Assembly: GCF_008326425.1 (NCBI RefSeq)
Contig: NZ_AP018929.1
Coordinates: 820,875-884,874, forward strand
DNA: 64,000 nt
Reading direction: 5' to 3'
Source of the DNA: Sulfuracidifex tepidarius
Lineage (GTDB): Archaea > Thermoproteota > Thermoprotei_A > Sulfolobales > Sulfolobaceae
Each line of letters starts with the position of its first letter. Positions within the stretch are counted from its first letter, which is position 1. The notes below the pieces were generated by a model, which searched no databases, was not told the DNA's origin, and was given only the letters and a program-made list of their open reading frames with translations. Positions 1 to 8,869 of this stretch are shown here, one piece after another. The position numbers and the translations under genes are program-made.

Positions 1-61
1 GATTACGCTACGAGAAAGGTCTGATCTTAAACTAAAACCCGAACCTAAAAGATTCACGTGG

Positions 62-490
62 TCAAGGCATTGGGTTTTCCCATAAAGGTCTTCCGTGACT
101 TGTTTTGGGAGCCAACCAATCGATCACGTCCTTAGCCTTGTCGCTCTTTATGAAGAACTTTATCGGTCCCAGAGGAGATTCCTCTTCACTGTCGACGAAA
201 GTCAGTACCCTCGCTGCAGCAGCTTGCTTATGAATCATGAAAGTTATGGTGTTTCCTTCCAACCCTCGAAGTAGGTACTTCCTTGAGGCGTCGAGGATCT
301 TCTCTTCCCTTAGAGCCCTGTGAACTTTCATGAGGCTTTTGAGCGATGAAGACTCGAAAGTCAGCACAAGTGAGAGGTCTAAAGAGTCTTCCTTTACTTT
401 CTCATAGATCAAGAAATTCGACACAGCATTGATAACTCTCTCCTTCAACTCTGAAGGCTTTACCTCGGCTACTACGGTTACCTTATCCAA
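62..490 (-). CDS. UPF0201 family protein
   Basis: A 142-residue archaeal protein that I recognise as the UPF0201 family (predicted RNA-binding fold). The N-terminus ([11 protein letters not shown]) and the RKYLLRGL and KQAAAARV segments are family-like. The molecular function of the family is not established. Its start overlaps the end of the upstream UPF0200 gene by 8 bases, so the two are probably co-transcribed on the minus strand. Membership is recalled from the sequence pattern, not from a search. Confidence 0.8.
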   Translation of the reverse strand: MDKVTVVAEVKPSELKERVINAVSNFLIYEKVKEDSLDLSLVLTFESSSLKSLMKVHRALREEKILDASRKYLLRGLEGNTITFMIHKQAAAARVLTFVDSEEESPLGPIKFFIKSDKAKDVIDWLAPKTSHGRPLWENPMP

Positions 491-1028
491 ACTTCAGCAC
501 CCTCTTAATGAAATCTTCGCATTCCCTCTTAAATTCAGCAATGGAAGAGGAGTTAGTAATTATGTAATCTGACATTGCTATCACTCCACCAAGACCGAAA
601 TCGAGTTCCTCCTTGTCCCTGAGCTTCACCAAGGAAATATCCTTTGAATCGTCGGGTCTCATCCTATTCATTATCCTCTCATACCTGATAGACGGAGGAG
701 AGTGGACTGAAACAAGAAAGATCTCATTTCCCTGGAGTAAGTTCCTGAACTCCTCAACTTCGTCGAGACTCCTCACACCGTCAAACACGACCAAAGGGGA
801 AGGTGATCCCATGGACTCAACGCTGAGCCTAGCTACTACCCCGTTTCCGTAAATGGTCCTGAGCCTCTTAGCGTAATCCATTAACCTCTCTCCAGGCTTT
901 CCGTCTTCACTGAACCTCTTCTTAACTACGTCACTCATGACTATTACCTTAGCTCCCTTATCTTTCAGCAGGTTAGAAAAGAGGCTCTTCCCAGAGCCGG
1001 GCATTCCAGCTATTAAAAGGACTTTAAT
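483..1028 (-). CDS. UPF0200 family P-loop nucleotide kinase-like protein, unusual start
   Basis: Dephospho-CoA-kinase-like P-loop protein of the archaeal UPF0200 type. The Walker A is GMPGSGKS and the rest of the domain is intact down to the overlap with the UPF0201 gene. The first ATG (1004) lies inside the P-loop and would remove the first beta strand. The reading frame continues upstream through KVLLIAG, but no ATG, GTG or TTG occurs before the gene runs out. An ATT at 1028 would give a normal-looking N-terminus of the form (M)[14 protein letters not shown]. The alternative is an out-of-frame ATG at 1042 with a one-base frameshift. A TATA-like TTTATAA at 1060-1066 suits a leaderless transcript starting near 1040. 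Family assignment is firm, the start is not. Confidence 0.75.
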   Translation of the reverse strand: MKVLLIAGMPGSGKSLFSNLLKDKGAKVIVMSDVVKKRFSEDGKPGERLMDYAKRLRTIYGNGVVARLSVESMGSPSPLVVFDGVRSLDEVEEFRNLLQGNEIFLVSVHSPPSIRYERIMNRMRPDDSKDISLVKLRDKEELDFGLGGVIAMSDYIITNSSSIAEFKRECEDFIKRVLKFG

Positions 1029-1068
1029 CTTAGACCACGCATATCTACAGTAAAGTGGGTTATAAACT

Positions 1069-1617
1069 ATGAGACTATTTATTGCAGTCGATATTCCAAT
1101 TAATCAGAAAATTATAGACTTGATAGAACAAATAAATCAAAGTGGAGCCGACGTGAAGAGCGTCGAGCTTGAGAACCTCCACTTGACTCTTCTCTTTATA
1201 GGAGAAAAGAGAGAGAATGAATTAGAGGGAATAGAACAGTCCATGAACAAGGTAAGGTTCAACGAGATTAACGCTTTGGCACAGGGAATAGGGTTCTTTC
1301 CTAACGAGGAGAGACCTAGAGTGATGTGGATAGGAATAAGGGATCAAGGAGAGTTCAGGAAAGTGAGAGAACAGTTGGTTAAGGAACTGAGGATGAGGAA
1401 AATTTACTTTGAAGATAGAAACGAGTTCTCGCCCCACTTGACCTTGTGCAGAATAAGGTCAGGAAGAGGAGTCGACAAGCTGAGGGAAATAGGAAAATCT
1501 AAAAAGGATGAAGTCTTCGAGGACTTCAAGGTAAAAGAAGTGAAGCTTTTCAAGAGTACGCTCACGCCCAAGGGACCCATCTATGAGCAACTATACTCTA
1601 TCAGATCTGAAGGATGA
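1069..1617 (+). CDS. thpR: RNA 2',3'-cyclic phosphodiesterase (2H family)
   Basis: A 182-residue 2H phosphoesterase of the LigT/ThpR type. Both catalytic H-x-T-x motifs are visible: HLTLLF near residue 42 and HLTLCR near residue 126, spaced as in the family. It begins [10 protein letters not shown], typical for the family. These enzymes open 2',3'-cyclic phosphate ends of RNA, and some have ligase activity in vitro. Its 3' end overlaps the cca gene by 35 bases, and this pairing with the CCA-adding enzyme fits a role in tRNA end processing. It is divergent from the UPF0200 gene, with a shared intergenic region of about 40 bases. Confidence 0.9.
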   Translation: MRLFIAVDIPINQKIIDLIEQINQSGADVKSVELENLHLTLLFIGEKRENELEGIEQSMNKVRFNEINALAQGIGFFPNEERPRVMWIGIRDQGEFRKVREQLVKELRMRKIYFEDRNEFSPHLTLCRIRSGRGVDKLREIGKSKKDEVFEDFKVKEVKLFKSTLTPKGPIYEQLYSIRSEG

Positions 1618-2833
1618 AGTCCTCAGGAGGATAAAACCGAGCAAGGAAGACGAAGCGAAGATCAAGTCTCACCTTTCCCCTATTCTGGAGAGAATCAAGG
1701 ACATGGAATTCCAGATACAAGGTTCATTCGCTAAGGGTACGTGGCTACGTGGCTCCAGCGATGTAGACGTCTTCATTTTCTTCGATAAGGACATGAAGGG
1801 CAGAATGGAGGAGATCGTGAAAGGTCTGGAATCCAGGATGAGAGGTTACGACACCGAGATGGCTTATGCAGAGCACCCGTACCTGATAGTGAGAGACGGG
1901 TTCATTGAGGTAGACCTAGTCCCTGCTATCAAGGTAGAGAAAGGAAGTTCAATAGTCACTGCCGTTGACAGAACTCCTTTTCACACCCGCTTTGTGAACT
2001 CCAATCTCACGGAGGAACAGAAAGATGACGTCAGAGTTCTAAAACAGTTCATGAAGGGAATAGGGGTCTACGGTGCTGAGATTAAGGTGATGGGGTTTTC
2101 AGGCTACATATGCGAGTTGCTTGTAATAAAATATGGGTCATTTGAGGAAGTCCTCAGACAAGCATCGTTGTGGAAGTCACAAGTTAAAATAGAGATAGTG
2201 AAGGGAGAGAAAGGGTTCGACGACCCTTTAGTCATAATAGACCCTGTGGATCCGAAGAGGAACGCCGCAGCAGCTGTCTCCATGAAGAGCTTGGGGACTT
2301 TCTCCTTAGCGTCTAGGACTTTCCTGAAGAAGCCCTCACTGGAGTATTTCTTTCCAGACGAAGTCGAGGGAAAGCCTCTAGGAGATGTCCTGATGGTGGA
2401 GATCGACGTGAAGGAGAAGGTCTCCAGTGACATACTGTGGGGCCAAGTTTCCAAGAGCGTCGACAGAATAAAGAAAGACCTATCGACTAACGGGTTCAGG
2501 GTGATCGACGTTCAGGCGTGGGAGGAAGGCCAGAAAGTGGTCGTGGGAGTGCAACTCCAAGAGAGGATCATAGGAGAGTTTTACGCTCAACCCGGACCGT
2601 TCTTCTATATGAACGGGGTAGAAGACTTCGTGAAGGAGAACGAGAACGTCTGGATCGGGGAGGAAGGTAGACTTTACGCAATAAAGAGAAGGAAGTTCAC
2701 GTCACCGGAAGACGTAATTGCCAGATCTATCACAATAAAGGTTAAACATGAGGTCAGCATGAGATGGGAGAAGGAAGGAAAGAGAGGGAAAGCAGGAGCA
2801 TTCATGAGGAAAACCCCCCCTTGGTTGAAGTGA
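1583..2833 (+). CDS. cca: CCA tRNA nucleotidyltransferase (archaeal class I)
   Basis: Class I CCA-adding enzyme of 416 residues, within the usual archaeal length. The nucleotidyltransferase signature GSFAKGTWLRGSSDVDVF lies near residues 46-63, with the two catalytic aspartates in DVD, and the third acidic position is in EVDLVPA near residue 112. The enzyme adds or repairs the 3' CCA of tRNA without a template. This matters here because the tRNA-Pro in this window has no encoded CCA. The start overlaps thpR and the end overlaps the next gene, so the three form a tight operon. Confidence 0.95.
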   Translation: MSNYTLSDLKDEVLRRIKPSKEDEAKIKSHLSPILERIKDMEFQIQGSFAKGTWLRGSSDVDVFIFFDKDMKGRMEEIVKGLESRMRGYDTEMAYAEHPYLIVRDGFIEVDLVPAIKVEKGSSIVTAVDRTPFHTRFVNSNLTEEQKDDVRVLKQFMKGIGVYGAEIKVMGFSGYICELLVIKYGSFEEVLRQASLWKSQVKIEIVKGEKGFDDPLVIIDPVDPKRNAAAAVSMKSLGTFSLASRTFLKKPSLEYFFPDEVEGKPLGDVLMVEIDVKEKVSSDILWGQVSKSVDRIKKDLSTNGFRVIDVQAWEEGQKVVVGVQLQERIIGEFYAQPGPFFYMNGVEDFVKENENVWIGEEGRLYAIKRRKFTSPEDVIARSITIKVKHEVSMRWEKEGKRGKAGAFMRKTPPWLK

Positions 2834-3426
2834 AGGAATTCATATTTCCCCAGTTCTCAAAGGAAATAGAAACTGAATTGAAAGAAGCTGGCATAACTCA
2901 CCTTCTCTCATTGGGTAAAGTTAAAATAAACAATGTATTGGCTCTGGGAAAAGGTAAAACGGGAATAGTGGCTCTCATGCCCGACTACAAAGTTGTCAAA
3001 ATAAGGAGGACCGACTCACCAAAAAAATCTATGGAGATGGAATGTAAATACCAAATGAGTGCCTATCCAGTCTCTCCTGAGGTGTTTCTCTGCGGCAGGA
3101 ATTTCATCCTGATGGAGCTAGCCGATGGAAGAGAACTCCCCATGAATCCATCCCCTCGGGAGATGAAGTTGGCCTTGATCTCCGCTAGGGAGTTGGAGAA
3201 ACTTAAAGTGCAACACAAGGAGTTAGTCAGACCTTGGAAGAACGTCATAGTAAACGAAAACAAAGCCTTCATTCTAGATTACGACTCTGCTACTTTCAAA
3301 CCTACACCTAACAACGTAACGAAGATCCTCTCATCAATCCCTAAACTGAGGGAGCTGGGAATAAAATACTCAAAAGGAGAAATAGATTTTGAGAAACTAT
3401 TAGATTTAATAGATTTTTACCTTTAG
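2821..3426 (+). CDS. Predicted RIO/Ser-Thr protein kinase-like protein
   Basis: About 200 residues resembling the archaeal predicted Ser/Thr kinase group COG2112. A glycine loop (LGKGKTGIV) is followed by an invariant-like lysine (KVVKIRR), and the catalytic-loop region reads RPWKNVIVNENKAFILDYDSA, where DYDSA replaces a DFG-type motif. The ATG at 2764 would overlap cca by 70 bases with low-complexity sequence. A TTG at 2821 or GTG at 2830, at the cca stop codon, gives a better start by translational coupling. The target is unknown. The end overlaps the convergent zinc-ribbon gene by 21 bases. Confidence 0.7.
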   Translation: MVEVKEFIFPQFSKEIETELKEAGITHLLSLGKVKINNVLALGKGKTGIVALMPDYKVVKIRRTDSPKKSMEMECKYQMSAYPVSPEVFLCGRNFILMELADGRELPMNPSPREMKLALISARELEKLKVQHKELVRPWKNVIVNENKAFILDYDSATFKPTPNNVTKILSSIPKLRELGIKYSKGEIDFEKLLDLIDFYL

Positions 3427-3609
3427 CTGTTTCTTCGGTCTAATGGCTATGTCTTCCATAGACGGAACTTGAAACTCGTGTCCGCAATGATGACACTTAC
3501 CTCCAAAGATAGCCTTTATTTCTGAAGGTGTCCTAACACCGTAGAAGTCTTGTCCAACTCGCTCAAATCTATATAATTCTGCTCCACAATTTTTACAGAC
3601 ATACCTCAC
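3406..3609 (-). CDS. Small zinc-ribbon protein
   Basis: A 67-residue protein with two zinc knuckles, CKNCG near residue 5 and CHHCG near residue 39, forming one C4 zinc ribbon. The basic C-terminus (RPKKQLKVKIY) suggests nucleic-acid or ribosome contact. Such single zinc-ribbon proteins are common in Sulfolobales and mostly uncharacterised. It converges on the kinase-like gene with a short 3' overlap. Confidence 0.75.
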   Translation of the reverse strand: MRYVCKNCGAELYRFERVGQDFYGVRTPSEIKAIFGGKCHHCGHEFQVPSMEDIAIRPKKQLKVKIY

Positions 3610-4059
3610 AGGAATACTTTTTCACCGAGTAATAACTTTAGAGAGTTTATTAATATCTACTATACCTATCTTACCGCTCCCATATACGTTGAGAGGGAGA
3701 GTTAACCGAAAGTATTCCAAATAGATTTTACGGAGGTATTATACAGTAAAGCTTTTTAACTTTTATTAACTTATCTCATTAATTTTTTATAAATAGTATA
3801 TTTAAGAGATTAAGAAGAGGAAAAAGTAATATCAAGTTATTGTAGCTGCAACAGCTATATAAATAGCATAATATAAATTAATTAAATTATGTATTATTCC
3901 CATAATTTTTACAATATATGAATTTAATAGGAACTACAAGTCTAGAGTCTTAGTCTGCAAAACGGCGAGATCGTGGCTAGGTCTAGCTTATACATACCGC
4001 TTCACGAGAAATAGGGGAATACGGGGTTATATATGCGAGCAGCTGAGAAAAGAAAAACG
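3610..4059. other. AT-rich intergenic region, no gene seen
   Basis: About 450 bases with no open frame worth calling and no RNA that I could fold into a known class. It lies on the side of the tRNA-Pro where an integrated element would have sat, so it may be eroded element DNA. This is an inference from position and base composition only. Confidence 0.4.
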
Positions 4060-4404
4060 TTACCTTTTCCTGAAGTATATCGAAACTCCTAACAGAGCTA
4101 TTCCCGTTACTAAAAACGAAGGCCACAGTGAGGCGTATTGAGATAGAGGATAACAACTAGGTCCACACGTTTGAACCATTATAATTAGTGTAGTGTTTAC
4201 TACGTGCGTAAAAGGATCTTGGCCGGGGTGAACAATCAACGGAGTAGGGGGTGGCTGCGCTGTGAAATTAGGAGTTTTAGTTACGGGTATAACTTCTTTC
4301 TCGACTTCTTGATGAATTTGGTAGGTCGGGACGAAATAGAGGTAAACCCCAATACTGATCATAGGTATAGAAACTAGCAATAGCACTTCTATGCTCTTTT
4401 TCAT
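4060..4404 (-). CDS. Small membrane protein with two TM segments
   Basis: About 114 residues with a hydrophobic segment at each end (residues about 4-22 and 92-110) and a proline-rich loop between them containing two cysteines (QTCGPSCYP). I chose the ATG at 4404 over 4425 because a TATA-like box at 4427-4440 lies about 26 bases upstream of it, as expected for a leaderless transcript. It ends in a positive tail (YFRKR). No family recognised. It lies in the AT-rich stretch next to the integrase relic and may be cargo left from that element. Confidence 0.5.
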   Translation of the reverse strand: MKKSIEVLLLVSIPMISIGVYLYFVPTYQIHQEVEKEVIPVTKTPNFTAQPPPTPLIVHPGQDPFTHVVNTTLIIMVQTCGPSCYPLSQYASLWPSFLVTGIALLGVSIYFRKR

Positions 4405-4642
4405 CTCATGGAAATAAGTATACACTTATTTAAAAACCTTTTGAATGTAAAAAATGAATTATTTTTATTTATAAATCCTCTGTCCTTTTTAGTTCAAAAG
4501 TTGTTAAATAAGTGTAAATATTAATATAAATAGTAGCATAAATCTTAGTAGAATTTTTCAACTATTCGTATTTTGACGGCAAAATTAACATGTTGTCAAG
4601 CCTTATAAACACGTTTTGGCAACCATAATATCAGACGTGAAA

Positions 4643-4915
4643 ATGACGGAAAAACAACGCCGTTATAAGTTCGGGGATTCCATCTTGAGGGAAAGGAAAG
4701 GTAGGTATTACGTTTACAAGCTAGAGTATGAAAACGGTAACTCAAAGGAACGTTACGTCGGTCCTTTAACTGACGTTGTTGAAACTTATGAGAAATTAAA
4801 AGAAATTGGGGGTGTGGGGGTACCCCCACTATGGGGCCGCCGGGATTTGAACCCGGGACCACCAGCGTTCTGGTGGTTAGGGAGTTATCCCCAGGCTGGC
4901 ATCCTACCAAGCTAG
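4643..4915 (+). pseudogene. SSV-type integrase N-terminal fragment (intN)
   Basis: The first 60 or so residues ([17 protein letters not shown], then [18 protein letters not shown]) match what I remember of the N-terminus of the fusellovirus SSV1 integrase. The frame then runs into the 3' half of tRNA-Pro, giving the DLNPGPPAF segment that corresponds to the att region in SSV-type integrases. Such integrases recombine inside their own gene and leave an N-terminal piece beside the tRNA and a C-terminal piece at the far end. No matching C-terminal piece is in this window. A TATA-like CTTATAAA at about 4601 would place transcription start near 4630. Confidence 0.8.
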
Positions 4916-4926
4916 ACTACGGCCCC
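4833..4926 (-). tRNA. tRNA-Pro(GGG) with a short intron
   Basis: The minus strand folds as a tRNA. The acceptor arms GGGGCCG and CGGCCCC pair perfectly, and the T arm is CCGGG-TTCAAAT-CCCGG. The anticodon stem CCAGC/GCTGG holds a loop that starts CTGGGG. About 21 bases lie between position 37 and the last loop base, the canonical site of archaeal tRNA introns, and can form the bulge-helix-bulge substrate. Without them the loop reads CTGGGGC with anticodon GGG. No CCA is encoded. The gene served as an integration site: the integrase fragment reads into its 3' end. Confidence 0.9.
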
Positions 4927-4975
4927 GACTTCTAACTTTTAATCGTCTACATAAAAAAAGTTTATCTGCTTTGAA

Positions 4976-7129
4976 CTAACTGTCCTTACTCTCCGCTTCC
5001 TTCCTTAAAATTTGCTGAACTATCCATAATGCCGAGATGGTTAGTACTATTATTGATATGCTATCAACCACAGGTAGCTGAGGGTCTTTAATTGATATAT
5101 ACGCTGTCCTATTAATAACCTTCCCGTGAGGAGTCACCGTAGGATGGGAATGGTAAGAGACTACAGCAGTGAAAGGAGTTGAAGAACCTACAGGGTTTAC
5201 CGCTACCACGCTAAGGTTGTAATTTATATCAGGAGATATAGGCATGGAAAACTCCGTCTTGTTCCCTGTATAAGTCAAATTTCCGTCTAGATACACTTTA
5301 TAATATTGTACGTCCGGAGTCTTAGGTATGTAGACCGTCAGGTTTCCATTAGCAACTTCAACCAACGGGAACGGCATTGAAGGGGGTAGGAAATAGTTCA
5401 CGTTAAGGGTAGATTCCGTGACTCCTGCAGGGTTCCTAGCTATGACTAGTACCTTATACACACCGAAAGGTATCTTGATGAGTGTCCCTGTCAAATTAGA
5501 GAAGTTACCGGAATAAACTAAGCTCGTCCTTGAGAAAACTTTCACAGTATAGTTAGAGTAGAGGTTGCTTCCCCACCTTATCAAGAGACCCTTGGATGTG
5601 GACTGAGAGTAGAGACTGATCACGGGCTTCCCTACAGCTACGAAATCAAGAACAGATGGAGAGCTATTACCAAGCGAGTTAAAAGCTATCAACTTAACTC
5701 TGTAAGCGCTCCCGTTCTGAAGGCCAGTGAAATTGAAGTAGTTCGAGCCATATGGTAACTTGAAGGATTCCCTAAACGTGGAGTTCTCTAGATAGACATA
5801 GAAACCCTTCACTGGAGACCCTCCGTCAAACTGTGGGGATGAGAAGTTTATAGACACGTTAAGGTCTCCTAACTTCACTGAAACCACATTTGGAGGATTT
5901 GGAACAGCTAGAGGAGTAAAGGTATCTGTAGGAGACCAAGAGCTGTTTCCAGCTTGGTTGTAAGCCATCACACTCACGTCGTAGGTTTGACCGTCAACGA
6001 GACCAGTTAGATTATAACTCGTCACGTTTCCCACCTTTATCACGGATTGGATTCCATCATGAGTTACCCTCAAGTAGTAACCAGAGGAGAAGTTAACAGG
6101 AGACCATTGAATTAACGCTGTCTCGTTACTGGCTATGACATTAGGTTGTGACGGAACTAACGGAGGAACGTTAATCTTCAGGACGTCTACCACGGATGAA
6201 ACTTCGCTTGTGTCCCCGTTGTATCCTCCTACAACGTAAAGCTCATTGCCTATCTGGACATATGAAGATTGAAAGAGCGGAGGATTCTCATAATTGTAAG
6301 ATTGATACCACGACCCGTTTACCATGTAGTACACTCTTCCTTCATCCAGTCCAACTGTGGTGAACATTATTCCTCCAGCTACGAACAAGACACCGTTGAG
6401 ATATGCGACTTGGGGATAACCCAACTGCATTGGAAAAGGAGTCAAGGAATACCAAGTGTTAGAAGATGGATCATACATTGAAACTTGGTTGGTGTAAGAC
6501 GCAGAGTAACCTCCTAAGTAACCTCCGACTACTATCAAGTCTGTACCGTTGAAGACGTAACCTCCATCTCCCATTGGATACGGGGCTTCTCCTATCACGT
6601 TCCATGAACCAGAAGACGGGTTGAATACCCTCACAGCTGAAGACGGAGGGGTTGCAAAGTATATGGAGGACGTAGTTACGGATCCACCTACAACGTAAAT
6701 TTCACCGTTGTACACGAATATGTAGGAGCCGTAAGCTGGGTTAGGTTCAGGCTGTCCAACAGAAGACCAAGAAGTACCGTTGAAGACGTAAACTACATCG
6801 TTTATCTTTCCCGAGGGGAGAACCCCACCTATTACGTATATTTTACCTTGATAAACTACTGCAGAAGGAAAGCATAAGTTGACCGGTATTGGGGGCAAAG
6901 GCTGCCAAGTGCCACCTTGATACTCAATGACGTTGCTTCCTAAGTTGGTATTTTCTCCAATTAAAACCAAAGAATTATCGTATGACACGCTCGTATCTCC
7001 AAATATAGGTTGGGGAAGAGAGATCTGGGACACTTGAACTCCGCTAATCGATGCTGATGCTATTGGAGATAGAAATGATATGAGAGACAGAACAAAGACG
7101 AGGGCAATGGAAGCATGTCGCCACTTCAT
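4976..7129 (-). CDS. Secreted or membrane-anchored Kelch-repeat and fibronectin type III protein
   Basis: A 717-residue surface protein. It has a signal peptide (residues 1-26, ending SPIASA) and a beta-propeller of Kelch-like repeats to about residue 325, with repeated blades containing YVIGG, YVVGG, IVVGG and FVAGG. Three or so fibronectin III-like modules follow (LIQWSPVNFSSGYYLRV and similar, from about 335 to 650), then a C-terminal TM segment near 690-710 with a short charged tail. Many N-x-S/T sequons fit a heavily glycosylated Sulfolobales surface protein. It is probably an adhesin or a carbohydrate- or protein-binding protein. No catalytic motif is visible. Confidence 0.8.
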   Translation of the reverse strand: MKWRHASIALVFVLSLISFLSPIASASISGVQVSQISLPQPIFGDTSVSYDNSLVLIGENTNLGSNVIEYQGGTWQPLPPIPVNLCFPSAVVYQGKIYVIGGVLPSGKINDVVYVFNGTSWSSVGQPEPNPAYGSYIFVYNGEIYVVGGSVTTSSIYFATPPSSAVRVFNPSSGSWNVIGEAPYPMGDGGYVFNGTDLIVVGGYLGGYSASYTNQVSMYDPSSNTWYSLTPFPMQLGYPQVAYLNGVLFVAGGIMFTTVGLDEGRVYYMVNGSWYQSYNYENPPLFQSSYVQIGNELYVVGGYNGDTSEVSSVVDVLKINVPPLVPSQPNVIASNETALIQWSPVNFSSGYYLRVTHDGIQSVIKVGNVTSYNLTGLVDGQTYDVSVMAYNQAGNSSWSPTDTFTPLAVPNPPNVVSVKLGDLNVSINFSSPQFDGGSPVKGFYVYLENSTFRESFKLPYGSNYFNFTGLQNGSAYRVKLIAFNSLGNSSPSVLDFVAVGKPVISLYSQSTSKGLLIRWGSNLYSNYTVKVFSRTSLVYSGNFSNLTGTLIKIPFGVYKVLVIARNPAGVTESTLNVNYFLPPSMPFPLVEVANGNLTVYIPKTPDVQYYKVYLDGNLTYTGNKTEFSMPISPDINYNLSVVAVNPVGSSTPFTAVVSYHSHPTVTPHGKVINRTAYISIKDPQLPVVDSISIIVLTISALWIVQQILRKEAESKDS

Positions 7130-7195
7130 AATACAGAGTGCAAGAAATCACATAAAAGTATATCGCGAAATATTCTGATTTGCAATGTTTTTAGG

Positions 7196-7933
7196 CTAAA
7201 AATATCTCCTTATTATTCTATAAGTAAAATCTTGCATTATTAAAGATAATTTAAGAAAATATGGGTCAACCCTCAGCTTCGAAGGGACGTAGATCTCCCT
7301 CTTGCCCGTCGTTATACCTTTCCATATAGCCTTAGCTACCGCTTCAGGTTCAACGGCGAACTTATCGAAACCGTTCTGGGCCATGGAAGAGAAGGAAGGG
7401 TGAGAGGTGAAATTGGTCTTGACAGGACCGGGGTAAACTCCAGATACCTTAATTCCAAGCTTGGACACTGTTGCCCAGAGGGAATTAGTGAAGCTCGACA
7501 GACCCGCCTTAGTGGCTGAGTAGACTGCTAGAGTAGTTGTGGAAACATAAGCTGCCTCGGAAACGACGTTCACTATAGAGCCTTCCTTTTGCTTGAGCAT
7601 GTAAGGTAAAACTAGCTTAGTGATCACAATAGGAGCTAAGAAGTTAGTCTTGATCATGTACTCTTCTTCCTGTAATGGGGTGTCAGTGAACTTACCGTAA
7701 ACACCGAAACCCGCATTGTTGACAAGTACGTCTATCCTTCCAAACCTAGATACAGTGTCCTCCACGACCTTAGCTACTGTCTCCCTGTCTATGACGTCCA
7801 CTGACAGCTTCACGTCTCCAATATCGGGGGTTGACCTTGAGATAGCTATCACGGTGAAACCTTTATCTTTAAGCATACAAACCGTACTCCTGCCTATACC
7901 CTTAGACGCTCCAGTTACTATTGCAATAGGCAC
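7196..7933 (-). CDS. Short-chain dehydrogenase/reductase
   Basis: A 245-residue classical SDR. The cofactor motif is TGASKGIGR (residues 7-15), with NNAGFGVYG near residue 87, an active-site Ser in VNVVSEAAY, and Y-x3-K in YSATKAG near residue 155. NAD(P)-dependent oxidoreductase; the substrate cannot be told from sequence. The C-terminus is slightly long and basic (RIIRRYF). It stands alone between the Kelch protein and the ABC transporter genes. Confidence 0.9.
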   Translation of the reverse strand: MPIAIVTGASKGIGRSTVCMLKDKGFTVIAISRSTPDIGDVKLSVDVIDRETVAKVVEDTVSRFGRIDVLVNNAGFGVYGKFTDTPLQEEEYMIKTNFLAPIVITKLVLPYMLKQKEGSIVNVVSEAAYVSTTTLAVYSATKAGLSSFTNSLWATVSKLGIKVSGVYPGPVKTNFTSHPSFSSMAQNGFDKFAVEPEAVAKAIWKGITTGKREIYVPSKLRVDPYFLKLSLIMQDFTYRIIRRYF

Positions 7934-8056
7934 ATTAACTACTCTCTTTTCGGCAATAAGAAGGTTTGTCTCATTAGTCTAACAAGCGAACTGAGTTTCC
8001 CTTTGCGTGAGGGACTCTCGTGAAGGCCAGATGCCTTATTCAAGCGGATTTCGAAG

Positions 8057-8869
8057 TTAAATTAGACCTCTCCGCTGTAGCAAGTAGTTAACTATCCTGA
8101 TAACAGAAATGAGTATCATTGAGAAGACAATCAAGGTTGCTGCTGCGGTCACTGAAGCGTTGAAGTATGTCTGAAATTCGTTGTAGATGTAAATCGAAGA
8201 CGTACAGTCTCCGTTGAATACCCAACCTGTCACATAAGGAGCTATTATGACCACTGACCCGAACTCACTTATTGCCCTTGCAACTGAAGTAAGCCCACCA
8301 GATAACATGCCTCCCAAAGACCTGCGAAGGACTACCCTAGAGAAAACGTAGAATTCTGAGTACCCGAAGCTCATTGCGTAGATTTCAGGATCGTCTGGTA
8401 GGGACTTGAAGAAGTTCTCCATCGACCTTATGTAGATAGGGGAAGTTACTATCATGAGGGCCAGGAAGACCCCCAGATAAGAGTAGTAAAAGACTATCCC
8501 GTGGTAATAGAGGAACTTCCCGAGGGGAGTTATCGGACTGTCTATGAAGACTAACGCGACTCCAACCAATGGATGAGGTATGGAGGCGGGGATGTCAACT
8601 ATCGCTTCAACTATAGGATTGGAATGTCTCGCTAGAAAGTATGCTAGGGGAGTGAAGATACCTACGACGGTCACCACGCTTACTCCAGCTGAGAAGAACG
8701 TAAACTCTATTGAAGAGACCAAGAGCTTGTTCAATACCTCCTTAGAGACGAGGAAGGGACCGTAACCGTAGTAAAGTAAGTAAACTATAGGAAGAAGGAG
8801 GAGGATTGCGGAAAAAATTGAGATTAACTTAAGCGTATTCACCTTAGGCCGCACTGAAGTTCCCTCCAT
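8057..8869 (-). CDS. ABC transporter permease, molybdate/tungstate type
   Basis: A 270-residue inner-membrane permease with about six TM segments. The conserved cytoplasmic loop EIYAMSFGYSEFYVFSRVVL, the EAA-type contact for the ATPase, is followed by RAISEFGSVVIIAPY, typical of ModB/WtpB/TupB-type oxyanion permeases. It overlaps the binding-protein gene by 26 bases. No ATP-binding subunit is adjacent: the next gene downstream is the SDR. The energising subunit must be encoded elsewhere or shared. Confidence 0.85.
   Translation of the reverse strand: MEGTSVRPKVNTLKLISIFSAILLLLPIVYLLYYGYGPFLVSKEVLNKLLVSSIEFTFFSAGVSVVTVVGIFTPLAYFLARHSNPIVEAIVDIPASIPHPLVGVALVFIDSPITPLGKFLYYHGIVFYYSYLGVFLALMIVTSPIYIRSMENFFKSLPDDPEIYAMSFGYSEFYVFSRVVLRRSLGGMLSGGLTSVARAISEFGSVVIIAPYVTGWVFNGDCTSSIYIYNEFQTYFNASVTAAATLIVFSMILISVIRIVNYLLQRRGLI

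Noticed and set aside
4596-4910. A 104-residue minus-strand frame across the tRNA-Pro.
   Set aside because: It lies antisense to intN and inside the tRNA; the tRNA and intN explain the sequence fully.
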